A stretch of DNA of 52,959 nt from Sporolactobacillus mangiferae (GCF_023336505.1 NZ_JAMAST010000017.1:1-52959); one strand, 5' to 3'. Numbered from the stretch's first letter, positions 8,268 through 18,593 are shown. The notes: generated by a model not told the origin, from the letters alone. Numbers and translations are program-made.

Positions 8268-9246
8268 TCTTGGAGAATGCATGAAAAGCGGATATCCATT
8301 GAAAAGCGCACTCCAAATTCAGGCAGATCGAAACAGATCACGGATCCGTAATGAAATCTTGCAAATGATCGAATGTTTGAAAGGCGGAAAACCATTTTAC
8401 GAAACGCTGCTTATAAGTCGGTTTCCAGAAGATATCTCTTGTGTCATTTATTTTTCCGAGGCAAGCGGCAAACTGTCTGATGCACTGATCGAAAATGGAC
8501 ATTCATTGATGAAACGGGAAATTTACCGGCAAACATTGACACGCCTGATTCGCTATCCGTTGTTTCTCATCTGGTTTCTGTTTATGATTATTTACGTTGT
8601 CGGGCGTTTTTTATTACCCAATTTTGTTCAAATGTATCGCTCAATGGCTTTGGAGCTCCCAGCTATCACACGCTGGATGCTTTTTTTTGCTGAACACACA
8701 GTTTATATGCTGGGCATCTTAGTTGTTCTTTTTGCTGCTGTATTGTTAGTCGCGTTTTTCATTCGCCGTTTCAGTTTGCTTTCCAAAATTGCATTCATTG
8801 CTCGCGTGCCATGGATTCAGTCGTTTATTCAGCTCCACTATACGTATCAGTTTTCTTTTCACGTCAGCAGCCTGCTGCGTTCAGGATTGTCAATGGGACA
8901 GGTAATCGATATCTTCACAAAAAAAGGCGCCTCAGCTTTCCTTGAACTGGAATCCACTCGAATCAATCGTTTATTAGCCCAGGGAATCTCATTAGAAAAA
9001 ACGCTTGAGAATATTGCTTACTATCTTCCAGAATTACAGACGGTCATTGTGCAAGGAAGTGTGCAGGGATCGCTTGGAGACGGACTCCACAATTACAGCA
9101 ACGAACTGATGAAAAGGATGGAACAAAAAATCAAGGGGCTGCTGGCCATGTGTCAACCAGCTTTGCTCATGTTTATCGGCGGTTTTGTACTCTTATTGTT
9201 TCTCTCCATTTTACTGCCCGTTTTTCAAATGATTAACGGGTTTTGA
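8215..9246 (+). CDS. comGB: Competence pseudopilus membrane platform ComGB
   Basis: Polytopic T2SSF-family membrane protein that forms the platform for pseudopilin assembly with ComGA. The 343-residue product has two T2SSF repeats, three hydrophobic segments (near 115-140, 165-190 and at the C-terminal end) and the typical terminal helix ending LLPVFQMING. GAGGAGGG lies ten bases before the ATG, inside the end of comGA. It is intact in length, but comGC, the major pseudopilin gene normally next, is absent; instead the 3' end overlaps convergent yqhG by 14 bases. Confidence 0.93.
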   Translation: MFERKNWTRREQAHFLINLGECMKSGYPLKSALQIQADRNRSRIRNEILQMIECLKGGKPFYETLLISRFPEDISCVIYFSEASGKLSDALIENGHSLMKREIYRQTLTRLIRYPLFLIWFLFMIIYVVGRFLLPNFVQMYRSMALELPAITRWMLFFAEHTVYMLGILVVLFAAVLLVAFFIRRFSLLSKIAFIARVPWIQSFIQLHYTYQFSFHVSSLLRSGLSMGQVIDIFTKKGASAFLELESTRINRLLAQGISLEKTLENIAYYLPELQTVIVQGSVQGSLGDGLHNYSNELMKRMEQKIKGLLAMCQPALLMFIGGFVLLLFLSILLPVFQMINGF

Positions 9247-10036
9247 CGGTATTGGGCAGAAAAGTGGCTGAGTTGAGGTAAAACAGCCCAGCATTGATGA
9301 GTTGAATATGAATATATGGTTTGTATTGTGCCTCAAGCGCCTGTTTTTCCAGATCATAGCGTTCAGGCTTTTCGGCCCTATGCTCATAAAAGGAATCAAG
9401 CAGAGACTGGTCCTTTTCCCATCGCTTTTTCGCTTCTTCTGCCCACTTTGAGGACTCGGCATTAATTTCTGATTCGATATACTGTTCAATTCGTCTGATA
9501 CCGCTTTGAATCGTAATCAGAGGTTTCAGAGTATAGCAATAGTCGGGCAGTTTTTGATTGAGGCGCAGGCGAGTAAGCATTGTCTGAAATCCTTCAATCA
9601 GCGTGCCGTTAATGAGTTGAAGCCCAATGGAAGTTAAGCGCTCCTTTTTCAGATCACATTGATAGCTGACTTTCATATTTATACCAATCCACGGCTCAAG
9701 AGCAGATGATTGTTGATAAGGAATAATTTGGTAAAGGCGAATATAACGCCCTAATTCCTCCGTGACATGAAAGATCTGATGAAGCCGCGGGGAACCAAAA
9801 TGTATGAGTTCACCATCTTCAGTACGATCATCAAATTTGAAAGCCAGCACGGCCGTTTCTGCTTTCTGACGGGTTTGCTCGATATAATGCCAGTAAAATG
9901 GACGATTCATTAATAATTTGTCCATTTGTTTCGTCAGTTTTACTTTAAAATGCGGATCATTTTTTGGAGAGAGCACGGTACAATCGGAGCTTGTAAAAAA
10001 GCGTTCGAGAAAATCACGAATTTCCGCTTGATTCAT
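9233..10036 (-). CDS. yqhG: YqhG family protein
   Basis: Conserved Bacillales protein of unknown function, 267 residues, soluble, with charged helical character (for example SKWAEEAKKRWEKDQ near residue 200). Identity rests on family likeness and position: it forms a pair with the helicase gene yqhH and lies beside comG and the gcv operon, as in B. subtilis. Its ATG follows an AAGGAGG site inside the last bases of yqhH (23-bp overlap), so the two are translationally coupled. The 3' end overlaps comGB by 14 bp. Confidence 0.85.
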   Translation of the reverse strand: MNQAEIRDFLERFFTSSDCTVLSPKNDPHFKVKLTKQMDKLLMNRPFYWHYIEQTRQKAETAVLAFKFDDRTEDGELIHFGSPRLHQIFHVTEELGRYIRLYQIIPYQQSSALEPWIGINMKVSYQCDLKKERLTSIGLQLINGTLIEGFQTMLTRLRLNQKLPDYCYTLKPLITIQSGIRRIEQYIESEINAESSKWAEEAKKRWEKDQSLLDSFYEHRAEKPERYDLEKQALEAQYKPYIHIQLINAGLFYLNSATFLPNTVKTR

Positions 10037-11690
10037 GTTTTTCCTCCTTTGCTAACTGTTGCTGCTCAAAATTTATGACACTGGTAAGATTATCTAACTT
10101 GATTTTTATTTCTCCATCGGAATCGGATTCTTCAAAAATTCGGGAAACCTGGCGTTCCACGTTCTTTAAATCAATGTGCGTAAGAATTTTGTCCAATTCA
10201 CCGACAACCTGCTCGAATAAATGAATTTTGTTGTACAGCAAATGTAAAATGTGACTTTCAACTGTTCCCCGTGTTGCAAGATTATAAATATGCACGTCAT
10301 TTTTCTGACCCAGACGATGAATGCGACCGATTCTTTGTTCGATACGCATCGGATTCCATGGTAAATCGTAATTGATTAAATGACTGGCAAATTGTAGGTT
10401 AATTCCCTCTCCGCCTGCTTCAGTGGCAACAAGCACCTGAACTTTATTTTGAAAGAGCATGCGCATCCAATCCTTTTTGTTTTTTCTGAATCCACCGCTG
10501 AAGGGGACTGATGAAATTCCGTTTTTTTTCAGAAACCATTGCAAATAGAGCTGAGTCGCACGATACTCTGTGAAAATAATGACTTTGTCATTAATCTGAC
10601 TGATGAGTTCGAGTACTTTCTCTGCTTTTGCATTTTGGTTGATCCGGTTTAATTTTTCAAAAATATCATGCCACAAATACTCGTTCATTGGTGATGCGGT
10701 TTTTTTATAAATCTTATTGAGCGTAACAAAAACCGCTTCGCGGCTGCTGCATGCTTCACGCTGGAGAGTGAGCAGTGTAAACGGCTGGATCATTTCATTC
10801 TGTTTCAATAGAGCTAGGCGATCATAAAATGCCTGTTCTTCAGCAGTAAAAGGAATATCAAATGATTTAATGATACGTTTTGGCCAGTTGAGACCGGTAT
10901 CCTCTCGGCGGTTGCGTACCATAACCTGATTAACAAGCGTTTTCAGTTTTGCTTCATTTTTAACATTTCGCTCACCTGATTTGTAGTTTTTGGAAAAGTT
11001 CTCTGCGTCACCCAGATATCCTGGCTTGAGAAGTGAAACAAGATAAAAGATTTCATTCACACGGTTCTGGATCGGCGTTGCTGTAAGCAGCAGGCAAAAT
11101 TTTTTCTTCAGTGATTGAACAAATTGATAGTTTTTTGTTTTATGGTTTTTTAATTTATGTGCTTCATCGATAATAATCAGATCATAATTTTGCTGTCTGA
11201 CCAGTTTACGGTGCGGCTCCCGCTTTGCTGTATCGATCGATGAAACGACGATGTCGCACTGACTCCAGACATAGGTTTTCCTCTGGGCAACGGCAGGAAT
11301 ATAAAATTTAGTGTTCAGTTCAGAAACCCATTGATGTACAAGAGAAGCGGGAACCAGAATGAGCACTTTTTTGACCAGTTCTCGAATCATATACTCTTTG
11401 ATGATCAAACCGGCTTCAATGGTCTTTCCAAGTCCGACTTCATCGGCAAGAATGGCCTTGCCGTGCATTTCTTCGATGACCATCCGGGCTGTTTCGACCT
11501 GATGAGGATGCAACGTCAGCTGGGGCAGCTGGCTGGGCGCAATCAGGCCGCGAAAGTTAGGGACGATCCGCTCTTTTGCTGCAAGATAGGCAAGTGAAAA
11601 GTGTTCTGCTTTTGACCATGGCCCGTCATCTTTAATTCGTTTAAAAAATGGTTCATGCCAGCTTCTGTCAAAATGAATCAGCGATTTCAT
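10014..11690 (-). CDS. yqhH: SNF2-family helicase YqhH
   Basis: Superfamily II SNF2/RapA-like ATPase, 558 residues. Visible motifs in order: DEVGLGKT (Walker A, about 83-90), DEAH (about 175-178), LLLTATPIQNR (about 200-210), VLVATEAGGEGINLQ (motif V) and QRIGRIHRLGQ (motif VI, about 452-462). It is shorter than RapA and lacks extra domains. A GTG nine bases upstream is in frame, but AAAGG is spaced for the ATG at 11690. Its role is unknown; the fixed pairing with yqhG suggests a shared function in nucleic-acid remodelling. Its start region faces the glycine riboswitch. Confidence 0.92.
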   Translation of the reverse strand: MKSLIHFDRSWHEPFFKRIKDDGPWSKAEHFSLAYLAAKERIVPNFRGLIAPSQLPQLTLHPHQVETARMVIEEMHGKAILADEVGLGKTIEAGLIIKEYMIRELVKKVLILVPASLVHQWVSELNTKFYIPAVAQRKTYVWSQCDIVVSSIDTAKREPHRKLVRQQNYDLIIIDEAHKLKNHKTKNYQFVQSLKKKFCLLLTATPIQNRVNEIFYLVSLLKPGYLGDAENFSKNYKSGERNVKNEAKLKTLVNQVMVRNRREDTGLNWPKRIIKSFDIPFTAEEQAFYDRLALLKQNEMIQPFTLLTLQREACSSREAVFVTLNKIYKKTASPMNEYLWHDIFEKLNRINQNAKAEKVLELISQINDKVIIFTEYRATQLYLQWFLKKNGISSVPFSGGFRKNKKDWMRMLFQNKVQVLVATEAGGEGINLQFASHLINYDLPWNPMRIEQRIGRIHRLGQKNDVHIYNLATRGTVESHILHLLYNKIHLFEQVVGELDKILTHIDLKNVERQVSRIFEESDSDGEIKIKLDNLTSVINFEQQQLAKEEKHESSGNS

Positions 11691-11745
11691 TTGAAACACC
11701 TTTGTATGTTAAAATTTTGTGAACAAAGTATTGCTAAATTTATCG

Positions 11746-11774
11746 TTGAAATGGTAGGATAACATTGTTAGTAT
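11746..11774 (+). promoter_or_regulatory. Promoter of the glycine cleavage operon
   Basis: TTGAAA, 17-base spacer, TAGTAT with an extended TG one base before the -10. It starts transcription about 50 bases before the glycine riboswitch. Confidence 0.55.
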
Positions 11775-11832
11775 GTACGACATTGCTATGAGTTAAACGG
11801 ATGTATAAATTGAATGAAATGCGGATGAATTT

Positions 11833-12008
11833 GTGGGGAGAGACCGATTTAAAACGGTCGCCGAAGGAGCAAGCGAACAGCGAATCTCTCAGGCAAACAG
11901 GACTCATAATGGACGCACCTCTGGAGAGTGCCACGGGGCTACCAAAGGGGATACCGCTTTTTTCAGGCTGATGCAAAAGCGATAAACTTTCAGGTATAAG
12001 GACAGGGG
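11833..12008 (+). promoter_or_regulatory. Tandem glycine riboswitch
   Basis: Two consecutive glycine aptamers upstream of gcvT. Aptamer 1 (about 11833-11905) has GGGGAGAG, CGCCGAAGGAGCAAG, CTCTCAGGCAAACAGGAC, all near consensus. Aptamer 2 (about 11916-12008) has CTGGAGAG, ACCAAAGGGG and CTTTCAGGTATAAGGACAG, which departs from the usual CCGAAGG and CTCTCAGGC. Its 3' strand runs into the following terminator, which gives the switch: in B. subtilis, bound glycine favours read-through. Confidence 0.93.
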
Positions 12009-12042
12009 AAGACTGATAAGTGTCTTCTTCTGTCTTTTTTTT
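12001..12042 (+). terminator. Riboswitch expression-platform terminator
   Basis: Thirteen-pair stem GACAGGGGAAGAC / GTCTTCTTCTGTC with loop TGATAAGT and eight T's. The left arm shares GGACAG with aptamer 2, so aptamer folding and terminator compete. Confidence 0.85.
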
Positions 12043-12178
12043 ATAAAAAATTGATCCTGTTACATAAGTTAGAAATCATGGGTCATACAAGATGAAGATT
12101 GGTTTGTCTCACATGCTTTGTAACCTGAATAACATCAGCCTGCAGTTTTTAAAAATTTTGATCAGGAGGGAATTAAAA

Positions 12179-13276
12179 ATGCCGGATTTGAAGACAACGC
12201 CATTGTATGATTTTTACAAAAAACAGTCTGCAAAACTGATTGATTTCGGCGGTTATTTATTGCCTGTGCAGATATCGGGAATTAAGCAGGAACATCATGC
12301 GGTTCGAACTGCGGCGGGCATCTTTGATGTATCACATATGGGTGAGTTTCTAGTCAGGGGTGACCATGCAGCCCAGTTTCTCCAAATGATGGTGACAAAT
12401 GATATATCGAAAGCGCAGCCGGGAGATGCGATTTATACAGCAATGTGCTACGAAAATGGTGGTACGGTCGATGATTTGCTCGTTTACTGTCTGAGTGAAA
12501 ATCATTATCAGCTCGTGGTCAACGCCGCAAACATAAAAAAAGATTTTCTTTGGATCTCTGACCATGCACCCCAACAGGTTATCCTGACTGATCAATCGGA
12601 TAAAACAGCATTGCTTGCTGTCCAGGGACCAAGGGCTCTGGACATTGTTCAGAAAATTACTGATTTTGAATTATCAACGATCAAGCACTTTAAATTTGTC
12701 GAAAACGTTCCCCTTGGCGGCATTCCCTGTCTTGTTTCTCGAACTGGCTACACTGGTGAGGATGGCCTTGAAATTTACTGTGCATGGGAAAAGGCGCCGC
12801 AAATATGGGCCGCACTGCTTATCGCCGGTGAAAAAGACGGATTAATTCCCTGTGGACTTGGTGCACGTGATACGCTCCGATTTGAGGCGCGGCTTCCTCT
12901 GTACGGGCAGGAATTGAGTCCTGAAATTACACCGCTTGAAGCAGGAATCGGCTTTGCGGTAAAAACACAGAAAAGTGAAAATTTTATTGGCAAATCTGCA
13001 CTGATTAATCAAAAAGCGGATGGATTGAAGCGCAAAATTGTCGGAATTGAGATGATTGACCGTGCAATTCCACGCACTCATTACTCTGTCTATGCAGAGG
13101 CAACAAAAATCGGCGAGATCACAACGGGGACACAATCTCCGACACTCGGTAAAAATCTGGGACTTGCACTGATTGACAGTAATTGGACGAAAACAGGGAC
13201 CATTGTGGAAGTCGATATTCGAGGTAAAAGGAAAAAAGCCAAAGTAATCAAGACCCCTTTCTATAAAAAGAGCTGA
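12179..13276 (+). CDS. gcvT: Aminomethyltransferase, glycine cleavage T protein
   Basis: Transfers the methylene group from the lipoyl arm of GcvH to tetrahydrofolate, releasing ammonia. The 365-residue product starts [13 protein letters not shown] and keeps the family core: [27 protein letters not shown] and the C-terminal RAIPR and [10 protein letters not shown] segments. The frame is open 29 codons upstream, but AGGAGGG lies just before the ATG at 12179 and homology begins there. It is the first gene of gcvT-gcvPA-gcvPB, under the glycine riboswitch. gcvH is not in the window, as is usual in Bacillales. Confidence 0.96.
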   Translation: MPDLKTTPLYDFYKKQSAKLIDFGGYLLPVQISGIKQEHHAVRTAAGIFDVSHMGEFLVRGDHAAQFLQMMVTNDISKAQPGDAIYTAMCYENGGTVDDLLVYCLSENHYQLVVNAANIKKDFLWISDHAPQQVILTDQSDKTALLAVQGPRALDIVQKITDFELSTIKHFKFVENVPLGGIPCLVSRTGYTGEDGLEIYCAWEKAPQIWAALLIAGEKDGLIPCGLGARDTLRFEARLPLYGQELSPEITPLEAGIGFAVKTQKSENFIGKSALINQKADGLKRKIVGIEMIDRAIPRTHYSVYAEATKIGEITTGTQSPTLGKNLGLALIDSNWTKTGTIVEVDIRGKRKKAKVIKTPFYKKS

Positions 13277-13289
13277 GGAGGATTTATAT

Positions 13290-14645
13290 ATGTCAGAGTT
13301 TCGTTATCTACCGGTGACGGAGGAAGATCGCCAGGAAATGCTCGCAACCATTGGTGTTCAATCGGATGAAGATCTTTTCTCGGATGTTCCTGAAAAGATT
13401 CGTTTTAAGGGAGAATTAAAGCTGGAACCGAAACTGTCCGAACCGGAATTGTTGCGTTTTTTTAATGGACTTGCCAAAAAAAACATCAGTACGAGTGAAT
13501 ATCCGTCATTTCTCGGAGCAGGGGTGTACGAACATTACATTCCGTCTGTTGTGGACAGCGTGATTTCTCGCGGAGAGTTCTATACGGCTTATACCCCATA
13601 TCAGGCTGAGGTCTCACAGGGTGAACTGCAGGCGATATTTGAGTTTCAGTCATTGATTTGTGAATTGACGGGAATGGAAGCTGCGAATTCGTCCATGTAT
13701 GACGGTTCGACGGCGCTTGCTGAAGCCGCTCTTCTTTCAAGCGGCGTCACCCATAACAAAAAAATTGTTGTTTCTGATACCGTTCATCCTGAATACCGTC
13801 AAGTGCTGGCAACGTATGCACATGGACGCGGATTGGATATCGAGACAGTACCTGGTACTGACGGAAGCACCGATCTCAAAAAACTGGAAGCTGCAATGGA
13901 TGATCATGTATCCTGTGTGATTGTGCAATATCCGAACTTTTTCGGTCAAATTGAGCTATTAAGAGATATTGAGGAAATTGTGCATGGAGCAAAGAAAGCA
14001 CATTTTATAGTTGCCAGCAATCCGCTGTCATTAGGGATACTTACTTCGCCGGGTGAGCTTATGGCAGATATTGTTGTCGGGGACTGTCAGCCGCTTGGTA
14101 TTACTGAATCGTTTGGCGGGCCACACTGCGGCTATTTTGCTGTCTCAAAAAAGCTGATACGAAAAGTGCCCGGCCGTTTGGTTGGTGAGACAGTGGATGA
14201 ACAAGGTCAGCGCGGCTATGTGCTGACACTTCAGGCGCGTGAGCAGCATATCCGAAGAGAAAAGGCAACATCAAATATTTGCTCTAATCAGGCACTCAAT
14301 GCATTGGCTTCTTCAGTCGCGATGAATGCTTTTGGAAAGCAGGGCATTACGGAACTCGCTTATCAGAACATTCAAAAAGCGCATTATGCAGCTGGAAAAC
14401 TGAAGGAATCAGGTATTTCCGTTACCGATGGTCATCCATTTTTTAATGAATTCATCATTGATTGCCGCAAACCGGTATCCAGCGTAAATCGCCAGCTGCT
14501 GGAGAAAGGGATCATCGGTGGTTTTGATTTAGGGCGTGCTTATGAACAAATGCAGAATAAAATGCTGATTGCTGTTACGGAACTGAGAACGAAAAATGAA
14601 ATTGATCAATTGACGGAAGTATTAGGAGGGATTATCGGTGACTAA
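13290..14645 (+). CDS. gcvPA: Glycine dehydrogenase (decarboxylating) subunit 1
   Basis: N-terminal half of the split P protein, which together with GcvPB decarboxylates glycine and passes aminomethyl to lipoyl-GcvH. The 451-residue product has family blocks such as [40 protein letters not shown] and [26 protein letters not shown] lies before the ATG, 13 bases after gcvT. Its last eight bases overlap gcvPB, which fits an equal-subunit complex. Confidence 0.97.
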   Translation: MSEFRYLPVTEEDRQEMLATIGVQSDEDLFSDVPEKIRFKGELKLEPKLSEPELLRFFNGLAKKNISTSEYPSFLGAGVYEHYIPSVVDSVISRGEFYTAYTPYQAEVSQGELQAIFEFQSLICELTGMEAANSSMYDGSTALAEAALLSSGVTHNKKIVVSDTVHPEYRQVLATYAHGRGLDIETVPGTDGSTDLKKLEAAMDDHVSCVIVQYPNFFGQIELLRDIEEIVHGAKKAHFIVASNPLSLGILTSPGELMADIVVGDCQPLGITESFGGPHCGYFAVSKKLIRKVPGRLVGETVDEQGQRGYVLTLQAREQHIRREKATSNICSNQALNALASSVAMNAFGKQGITELAYQNIQKAHYAAGKLKESGISVTDGHPFFNEFIIDCRKPVSSVNRQLLEKGIIGGFDLGRAYEQMQNKMLIAVTELRTKNEIDQLTEVLGGIIGD

Positions 14646-16101
14646 TCAAAATCAGCCGCTGATTTTTGAACGCAGCAGAAAAAATCGTACAGCGTACAGT
14701 CTGCCTGAACTTGATGTTCCGGAAAAGCCGCTTGATGAAATGGTTGGTCCGGACTATTTGCGTGAAAACAGTCCGGAATTTCCAGAGGTATCTGAATTGG
14801 AGCTTGTTCGTCATTATATGGCACTTTCAAAAAGAAACTTTGGTGTAGATAATGGATTTTATCCGCTTGGCTCTTGCACGATGAAGTATAATCCAAAAGT
14901 GAATGAATACATTGCCCGTCTTGATGGATTGACGCATATTCATCCTTATCAGGATGAACAGACAATCCAAGGTGCGCTGGAGTTGCTCTACCGACTGCAG
15001 AACAATCTTCAGGAAATAACCGGAATGGATGCGGTAACGCTCCAGCCAGCTGCCGGTGCTCACGGGGAATGGACTGGTTTGATGATTATTCGCGCTTTCC
15101 ACGAAGCAAACGGAGATTTTAAGCGCACCAAGGTGATCATTCCAGACACCGCACATGGCACGAATCCTGCCTCAGCGTCCGTCGCGGGTTTTGAAGCGGT
15201 CACAGTTAAATCGAATGCACACGGATTGGTTGACATCGATGATCTTCGCAGGGTTGCGGACGAAACCACAGCGGCCTTGATGTTGACGAATCCGAATACA
15301 CTGGGCTTATTTGAAACGAATATTCAGGAGATTGCCGACATTATTCATCAGGCCGGTGGAAAAGTTTATTATGATGGGGCCAATATGAATGCGATTATGG
15401 GAGTGACGCGTCCCGGTGATATGGGCTATGACGTTGTGCATCTGAATCTTCATAAGACTTTTACCGGTCCACACGGAGGCGGTGGACCGGGTTCTGGCCC
15501 TGTTGGCGTTAAAACAGAGCTTGAACCGTTCCTTCCGAAACCGTTGATCATAAAAAAGCAGGACGGCAGCTTCGGCTTTGACAACAATCGTCCGCAATCC
15601 ATTGGCCGTGTCAAAGCGTTTTACGGGAATTTCGGGATTAACGTCCGGGCGTATGCCTATATTCGTACGATGGGCGGTAAAGGGCTTAAGCAAGTGTCAA
15701 AGGATGCTGTTTTAAATGCGAACTATCTGCTAAAACGGCTTTCCGATCATTTCGACACACCATTTAAGCGAATATGCAAACATGAATTTGTACTTTCCGG
15801 AAGCAGGCAGAAAAATTTAGGCGTCCGAACACTTGATATAGCAAAGCGCTTGCTCGATTTTGGCTATTATCCGCCTACAATTTACTTCCCATTACTTGTT
15901 GACGAGGCTTTGATGATTGAGCCGACGGAGACAGAATCAAAAGAAACTTTAGATGCTTTTGCTGATCATTTGATTGCCATTACAGAGGAAGCGGAGAATA
16001 CACCCGAGATTGTTCAGGAAGCACCACATCATACGGTTATCGGCAGGCTTGATGAAACGAGAGCAGCACGTCATCCGGTTTTGCGTTATAGAAAGCAATA
16101 A
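14638..16101 (+). CDS. gcvPB: Glycine dehydrogenase (decarboxylating) subunit 2
   Basis: PLP-bearing half of the split P protein. The 487-residue product contains the cofactor lysine Lys273 in [20 protein letters not shown], plus [14 protein letters not shown] and AHGTNPASA blocks typical of the family. A GTG start follows AGGAGGG and overlaps gcvPA by eight bases (translational coupling). It is the last gene of the operon; a terminator lies 125 bases downstream. Confidence 0.97.
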   Translation: MTNQNQPLIFERSRKNRTAYSLPELDVPEKPLDEMVGPDYLRENSPEFPEVSELELVRHYMALSKRNFGVDNGFYPLGSCTMKYNPKVNEYIARLDGLTHIHPYQDEQTIQGALELLYRLQNNLQEITGMDAVTLQPAAGAHGEWTGLMIIRAFHEANGDFKRTKVIIPDTAHGTNPASASVAGFEAVTVKSNAHGLVDIDDLRRVADETTAALMLTNPNTLGLFETNIQEIADIIHQAGGKVYYDGANMNAIMGVTRPGDMGYDVVHLNLHKTFTGPHGGGGPGSGPVGVKTELEPFLPKPLIIKKQDGSFGFDNNRPQSIGRVKAFYGNFGINVRAYAYIRTMGGKGLKQVSKDAVLNANYLLKRLSDHFDTPFKRICKHEFVLSGSRQKNLGVRTLDIAKRLLDFGYYPPTIYFPLLVDEALMIEPTETESKETLDAFADHLIAITEEAENTPEIVQEAPHHTVIGRLDETRAARHPVLRYRKQ

Positions 16102-16226
16102 TCCATTCTATACAAATAGAAAACGTGGCTGAGCGCCATATAAATACTTTTTCATAGCTTCGTCATTCGTGTGATAACAACATGTTGCTTTAATATAGCT
16201 CAATCCATACAAAATTTCTTGCAGAG

Positions 16227-16253
16227 AAAAAGCACCCGAATGGGTGCTTTTTC
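16227..16253. terminator. Terminator between gcvPB and convergent yqhL
   Basis: AAAAAGCACCC-GAAT-GGGTGCTTTTT, symmetrical and so active in both directions. It is the only element I see in the 324-base gap 16102-16425. Confidence 0.85.
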
Positions 16254-16425
16254 CACTGTTTGTTTATTCCAGATCGACCATGAGTCGCTAATCTGTTCCT
16301 TTTGTTTGCATCATTGCTGTAGCCTGCCTGCTTGCCGTTGTCGCATATCTGCCCGTATGCTCAGCTGAGCCATTGTTTGATTGATTGGCTGTCATATACT
16401 TACTTTACCTTGTAAAAAATCTAAA

Positions 16426-16803
16426 TTATCCTTTTTTAATACGGCCATTCCATTTTTTAAAGCCGCCGTCAAGCTGATAAAGATTTGTATAGTTCATTTT
16501 TTTTAGAACTTGTGCAGCCCGTGCACTGCGTGTTCCATTACTGTCATACAGATAGATCGGCATATCATGGCGCACTTCTGTATGACGCATTTTTAATTGA
16601 GTCAGCGGAATATTTCTTGCACCCAGAATATGTCCGTTTTTAAACTCATCCGGTTCACGCACATCGATTAGTTGCGCTTTACGGTAACCTGCACGAAAAT
16701 CAACCTCTGAAAGCGTAGTGAGATAGCGTTTCTGTAAATACCTGGCAATAAAAAAATAGCCAAAATATGCAGCAATCATAGCAATTAAAATAATCCAACC
16801 CAT
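16426..16803 (-). CDS. yqhL: Membrane-anchored rhodanese-like protein YqhL
   Basis: Protein of about 125 residues with one N-terminal membrane helix (WIILIAMIAAYFGYFFIA) and a cytoplasmic rhodanese domain: LIDVREPDEFKNGHI, then the active-site loop YLYDSNGTRSARAA, then LDGGFKKW. The position of the catalytic cysteine is Asp, so sulfurtransferase activity is unlikely and a binding or regulatory role is inferred. Upstream in-frame ATGs exist at 16830 and 16809; AGGGGG is best spaced (about nine bases) for 16803. Between gcvPB and mntR, as in B. subtilis. Confidence 0.88.
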   Translation of the reverse strand: MGWIILIAMIAAYFGYFFIARYLQKRYLTTLSEVDFRAGYRKAQLIDVREPDEFKNGHILGARNIPLTQLKMRHTEVRHDMPIYLYDSNGTRSARAAQVLKKMNYTNLYQLDGGFKKWNGRIKKG

Positions 16804-17001
16804 GACCATTGTCCCCCTATTTCTTTTCATGTATCATTATAACGATTTATCTAATTTTATGAAAGATGCAGAGAAGCGCAAGTGCGGAGAAAGCATGTAC
16901 CAAGTGTGATATGCATCTGCATTGATTTGGATAATTCTTGTTTTTTAAGTGCCATTATAGTAACATGGGAAAGTGAACATGGGAAGCCGTTAGGGGGAGA
17001 C

Positions 17002-17433
17002 ATGATGTCGCCTACTCCGAGTATGGAAGACTACATTGAACGTATTTACTGGTTAATTCAGGATAAAGGCTATGCAAGAGTTTCAGATATTGCAGAGGCA
17101 CTTGATGTACATTCGTCTTCCGTGACGAAAATGGTACAGAAGCTGGACAAAGATCAATATTTAATTTATGAAAAATACAGAGGTTTTATCCTGACCCCGA
17201 AGGGCAAAAAAATGGGGAAGCGTCTCGTATACAGACATGAACTTCTGGAAGATTTCTTAAAGCTGATTGGTGTCCATGAAGAAAATGTCTACAAAGATGT
17301 GGAAGGCATTGAGCATCACCTCAGCTGGGATTCAATTGATCGGATTGGTGACGTTGTGCAGTATTTTGAAGAAGATCCGCAACGTGTGCACCAGTTGTTT
17401 GAGATAAAGGAAAGAAGCGATGAAGAAGAATAA
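17002..17433 (+). CDS. mntR: Manganese-responsive repressor MntR
   Basis: DtxR-family repressor of manganese uptake genes. The 143-residue product is very close to B. subtilis MntR. It has the winged helix ([20 protein letters not shown]) and all metal ligands with a two-residue offset: Asp10, Glu13, His79, Glu101, Glu104, His105. The frame is open 40 codons upstream, but AGGGGGA precedes the double ATG at 17002/17005. Divergent from yqhL; terminator directly follows. Confidence 0.97.
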   Translation: MMSPTPSMEDYIERIYWLIQDKGYARVSDIAEALDVHSSSVTKMVQKLDKDQYLIYEKYRGFILTPKGKKMGKRLVYRHELLEDFLKLIGVHEENVYKDVEGIEHHLSWDSIDRIGDVVQYFEEDPQRVHQLFEIKERSDEEE

Positions 17434-17434
17434 A

Positions 17435-17468
17435 AGAGATCGGAAGGCAATCTTCCGGTCTCTTTTTC
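17435..17468 (+). terminator. Terminator after mntR
   Basis: Stem AGAGATCGGAAG / CTTCCGGTCTCT with a five-base loop and T-run, directly after the mntR stop. Confidence 0.85.
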
Positions 17469-17509
17469 ATTTTCCGATCATTTAATGATAAGTGAGGAGG
17501 GTGAGCGAT

Positions 17510-18397
17510 GTGCTGATTGATATTGTTTTTTCAGGAGGCGGGGTTAAAGGCTTTGCTTTTTCCGGGGCACTTCACGTTCTTGAAAAAGCCGGATACACGT
17601 TCAAACGAACGGCAGGAACAAGCGCTGGTTCAATTGTTGCTTCGCTTGTCGCCGCAGGTTATCATGCAAATGATTTAAAAGAGATCATGGCTGAGATGGA
17701 TACGAATCAGTTGATTGAGCCTTCTGCAGGTGGGATACGGTTTCAGCTTGTTAAGTGGCTGCGTCTTTATTTTAAGATGGGGCTGTTTAGCGGGAAGCAG
17801 CTTGAACAGTGGATTGCGGAACTTTTAAAGAAGAAGGGTATAGAAACATTTTCTGATTTACCCGATGACCGGTTGAAGATTGTTGTATCGGATGCCACAA
17901 AAGCAAAACTTGTCGTCATTCCTGATGATCTGCAAGATTACGGAATTGAGCCGGGCCGCTTTTCGGTTGCACGCGCCGTGCGGATGAGCTGTTCGCTGCC
18001 GTTCTTTTTTGAGCCGGTCCCACTTTATGATGCAAGCGGGGTTAAATCACTAATCGTTGACGGAGGTGTTCTGAGCAACTTTCCGTTGTGGATTTATGAC
18101 AGGGAGAGTGAACTGCCCGCCCGCCCGTTCCTTGGTCTGCAAATTGTTGATCAAAATTCTGAGGCTGAAACTTTGAAAATAAACAATGCAGCAGATCTTT
18201 TTCGTGGTATCTTCAAGGCGATGCGCGAAGCACATGATGATCGCGTGGTTGAAAGGCTTAAGGGCTCCAATATTATTTGCCTTCCCATTGGGAGTGTACA
18301 GACAAAAGATTTACAAATCGCCAAAAAAGAACGTGAACGGCTATTTCAGATTGGGGCGGATTGTGCAAGAAAATTTTTAAGTCAGTGGAGCTATTAG
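17510..18397 (+). CDS. yqhO: Patatin-like phospholipase YqhO
   Basis: Serine acyl hydrolase of the patatin family, 295 residues, with no signal peptide. It shows the oxyanion hole GGGVKG (9-14), nucleophile motif GTSAGS with Ser38, and the catalytic aspartate in VDGGVLSNFP. Three in-frame GTGs are possible (17492, 17501, 17510). AGGAGG at 17495-17500 is spaced nine bases from 17510, and homology begins with VFSGGG, so 17510 is chosen. Lipid substrate unknown. Synteny with B. subtilis yqhO supports the name. Confidence 0.92.
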   Translation: MLIDIVFSGGGVKGFAFSGALHVLEKAGYTFKRTAGTSAGSIVASLVAAGYHANDLKEIMAEMDTNQLIEPSAGGIRFQLVKWLRLYFKMGLFSGKQLEQWIAELLKKKGIETFSDLPDDRLKIVVSDATKAKLVVIPDDLQDYGIEPGRFSVARAVRMSCSLPFFFEPVPLYDASGVKSLIVDGGVLSNFPLWIYDRESELPARPFLGLQIVDQNSEAETLKINNAADLFRGIFKAMREAHDDRVVERLKGSNIICLPIGSVQTKDLQIAKKERERLFQIGADCARKFLSQWSY

Positions 18398-18593
18398 TAT
18401 GAACCGGAGAAAAAATCCGTTCAAAGGGTGCGGATCCCTATTCTTTGCTTTTTTAATCAACTAAATATGTCGCATCAAATATGTTCTGTTCCGATTCTCG
18501 ATTTTCCGGACTATGTATTCGTATAAAAAAAGCAACGTGGAATCCGGTAGCTTTGAACCTTCGCGGATCATCTGCGTGAGCTCATATCAAATA

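Noticed and set aside
11740-11976. Minus-strand 78-residue frame over the glycine riboswitch
   Set aside because: It is the complement of the conserved aptamer sequence.
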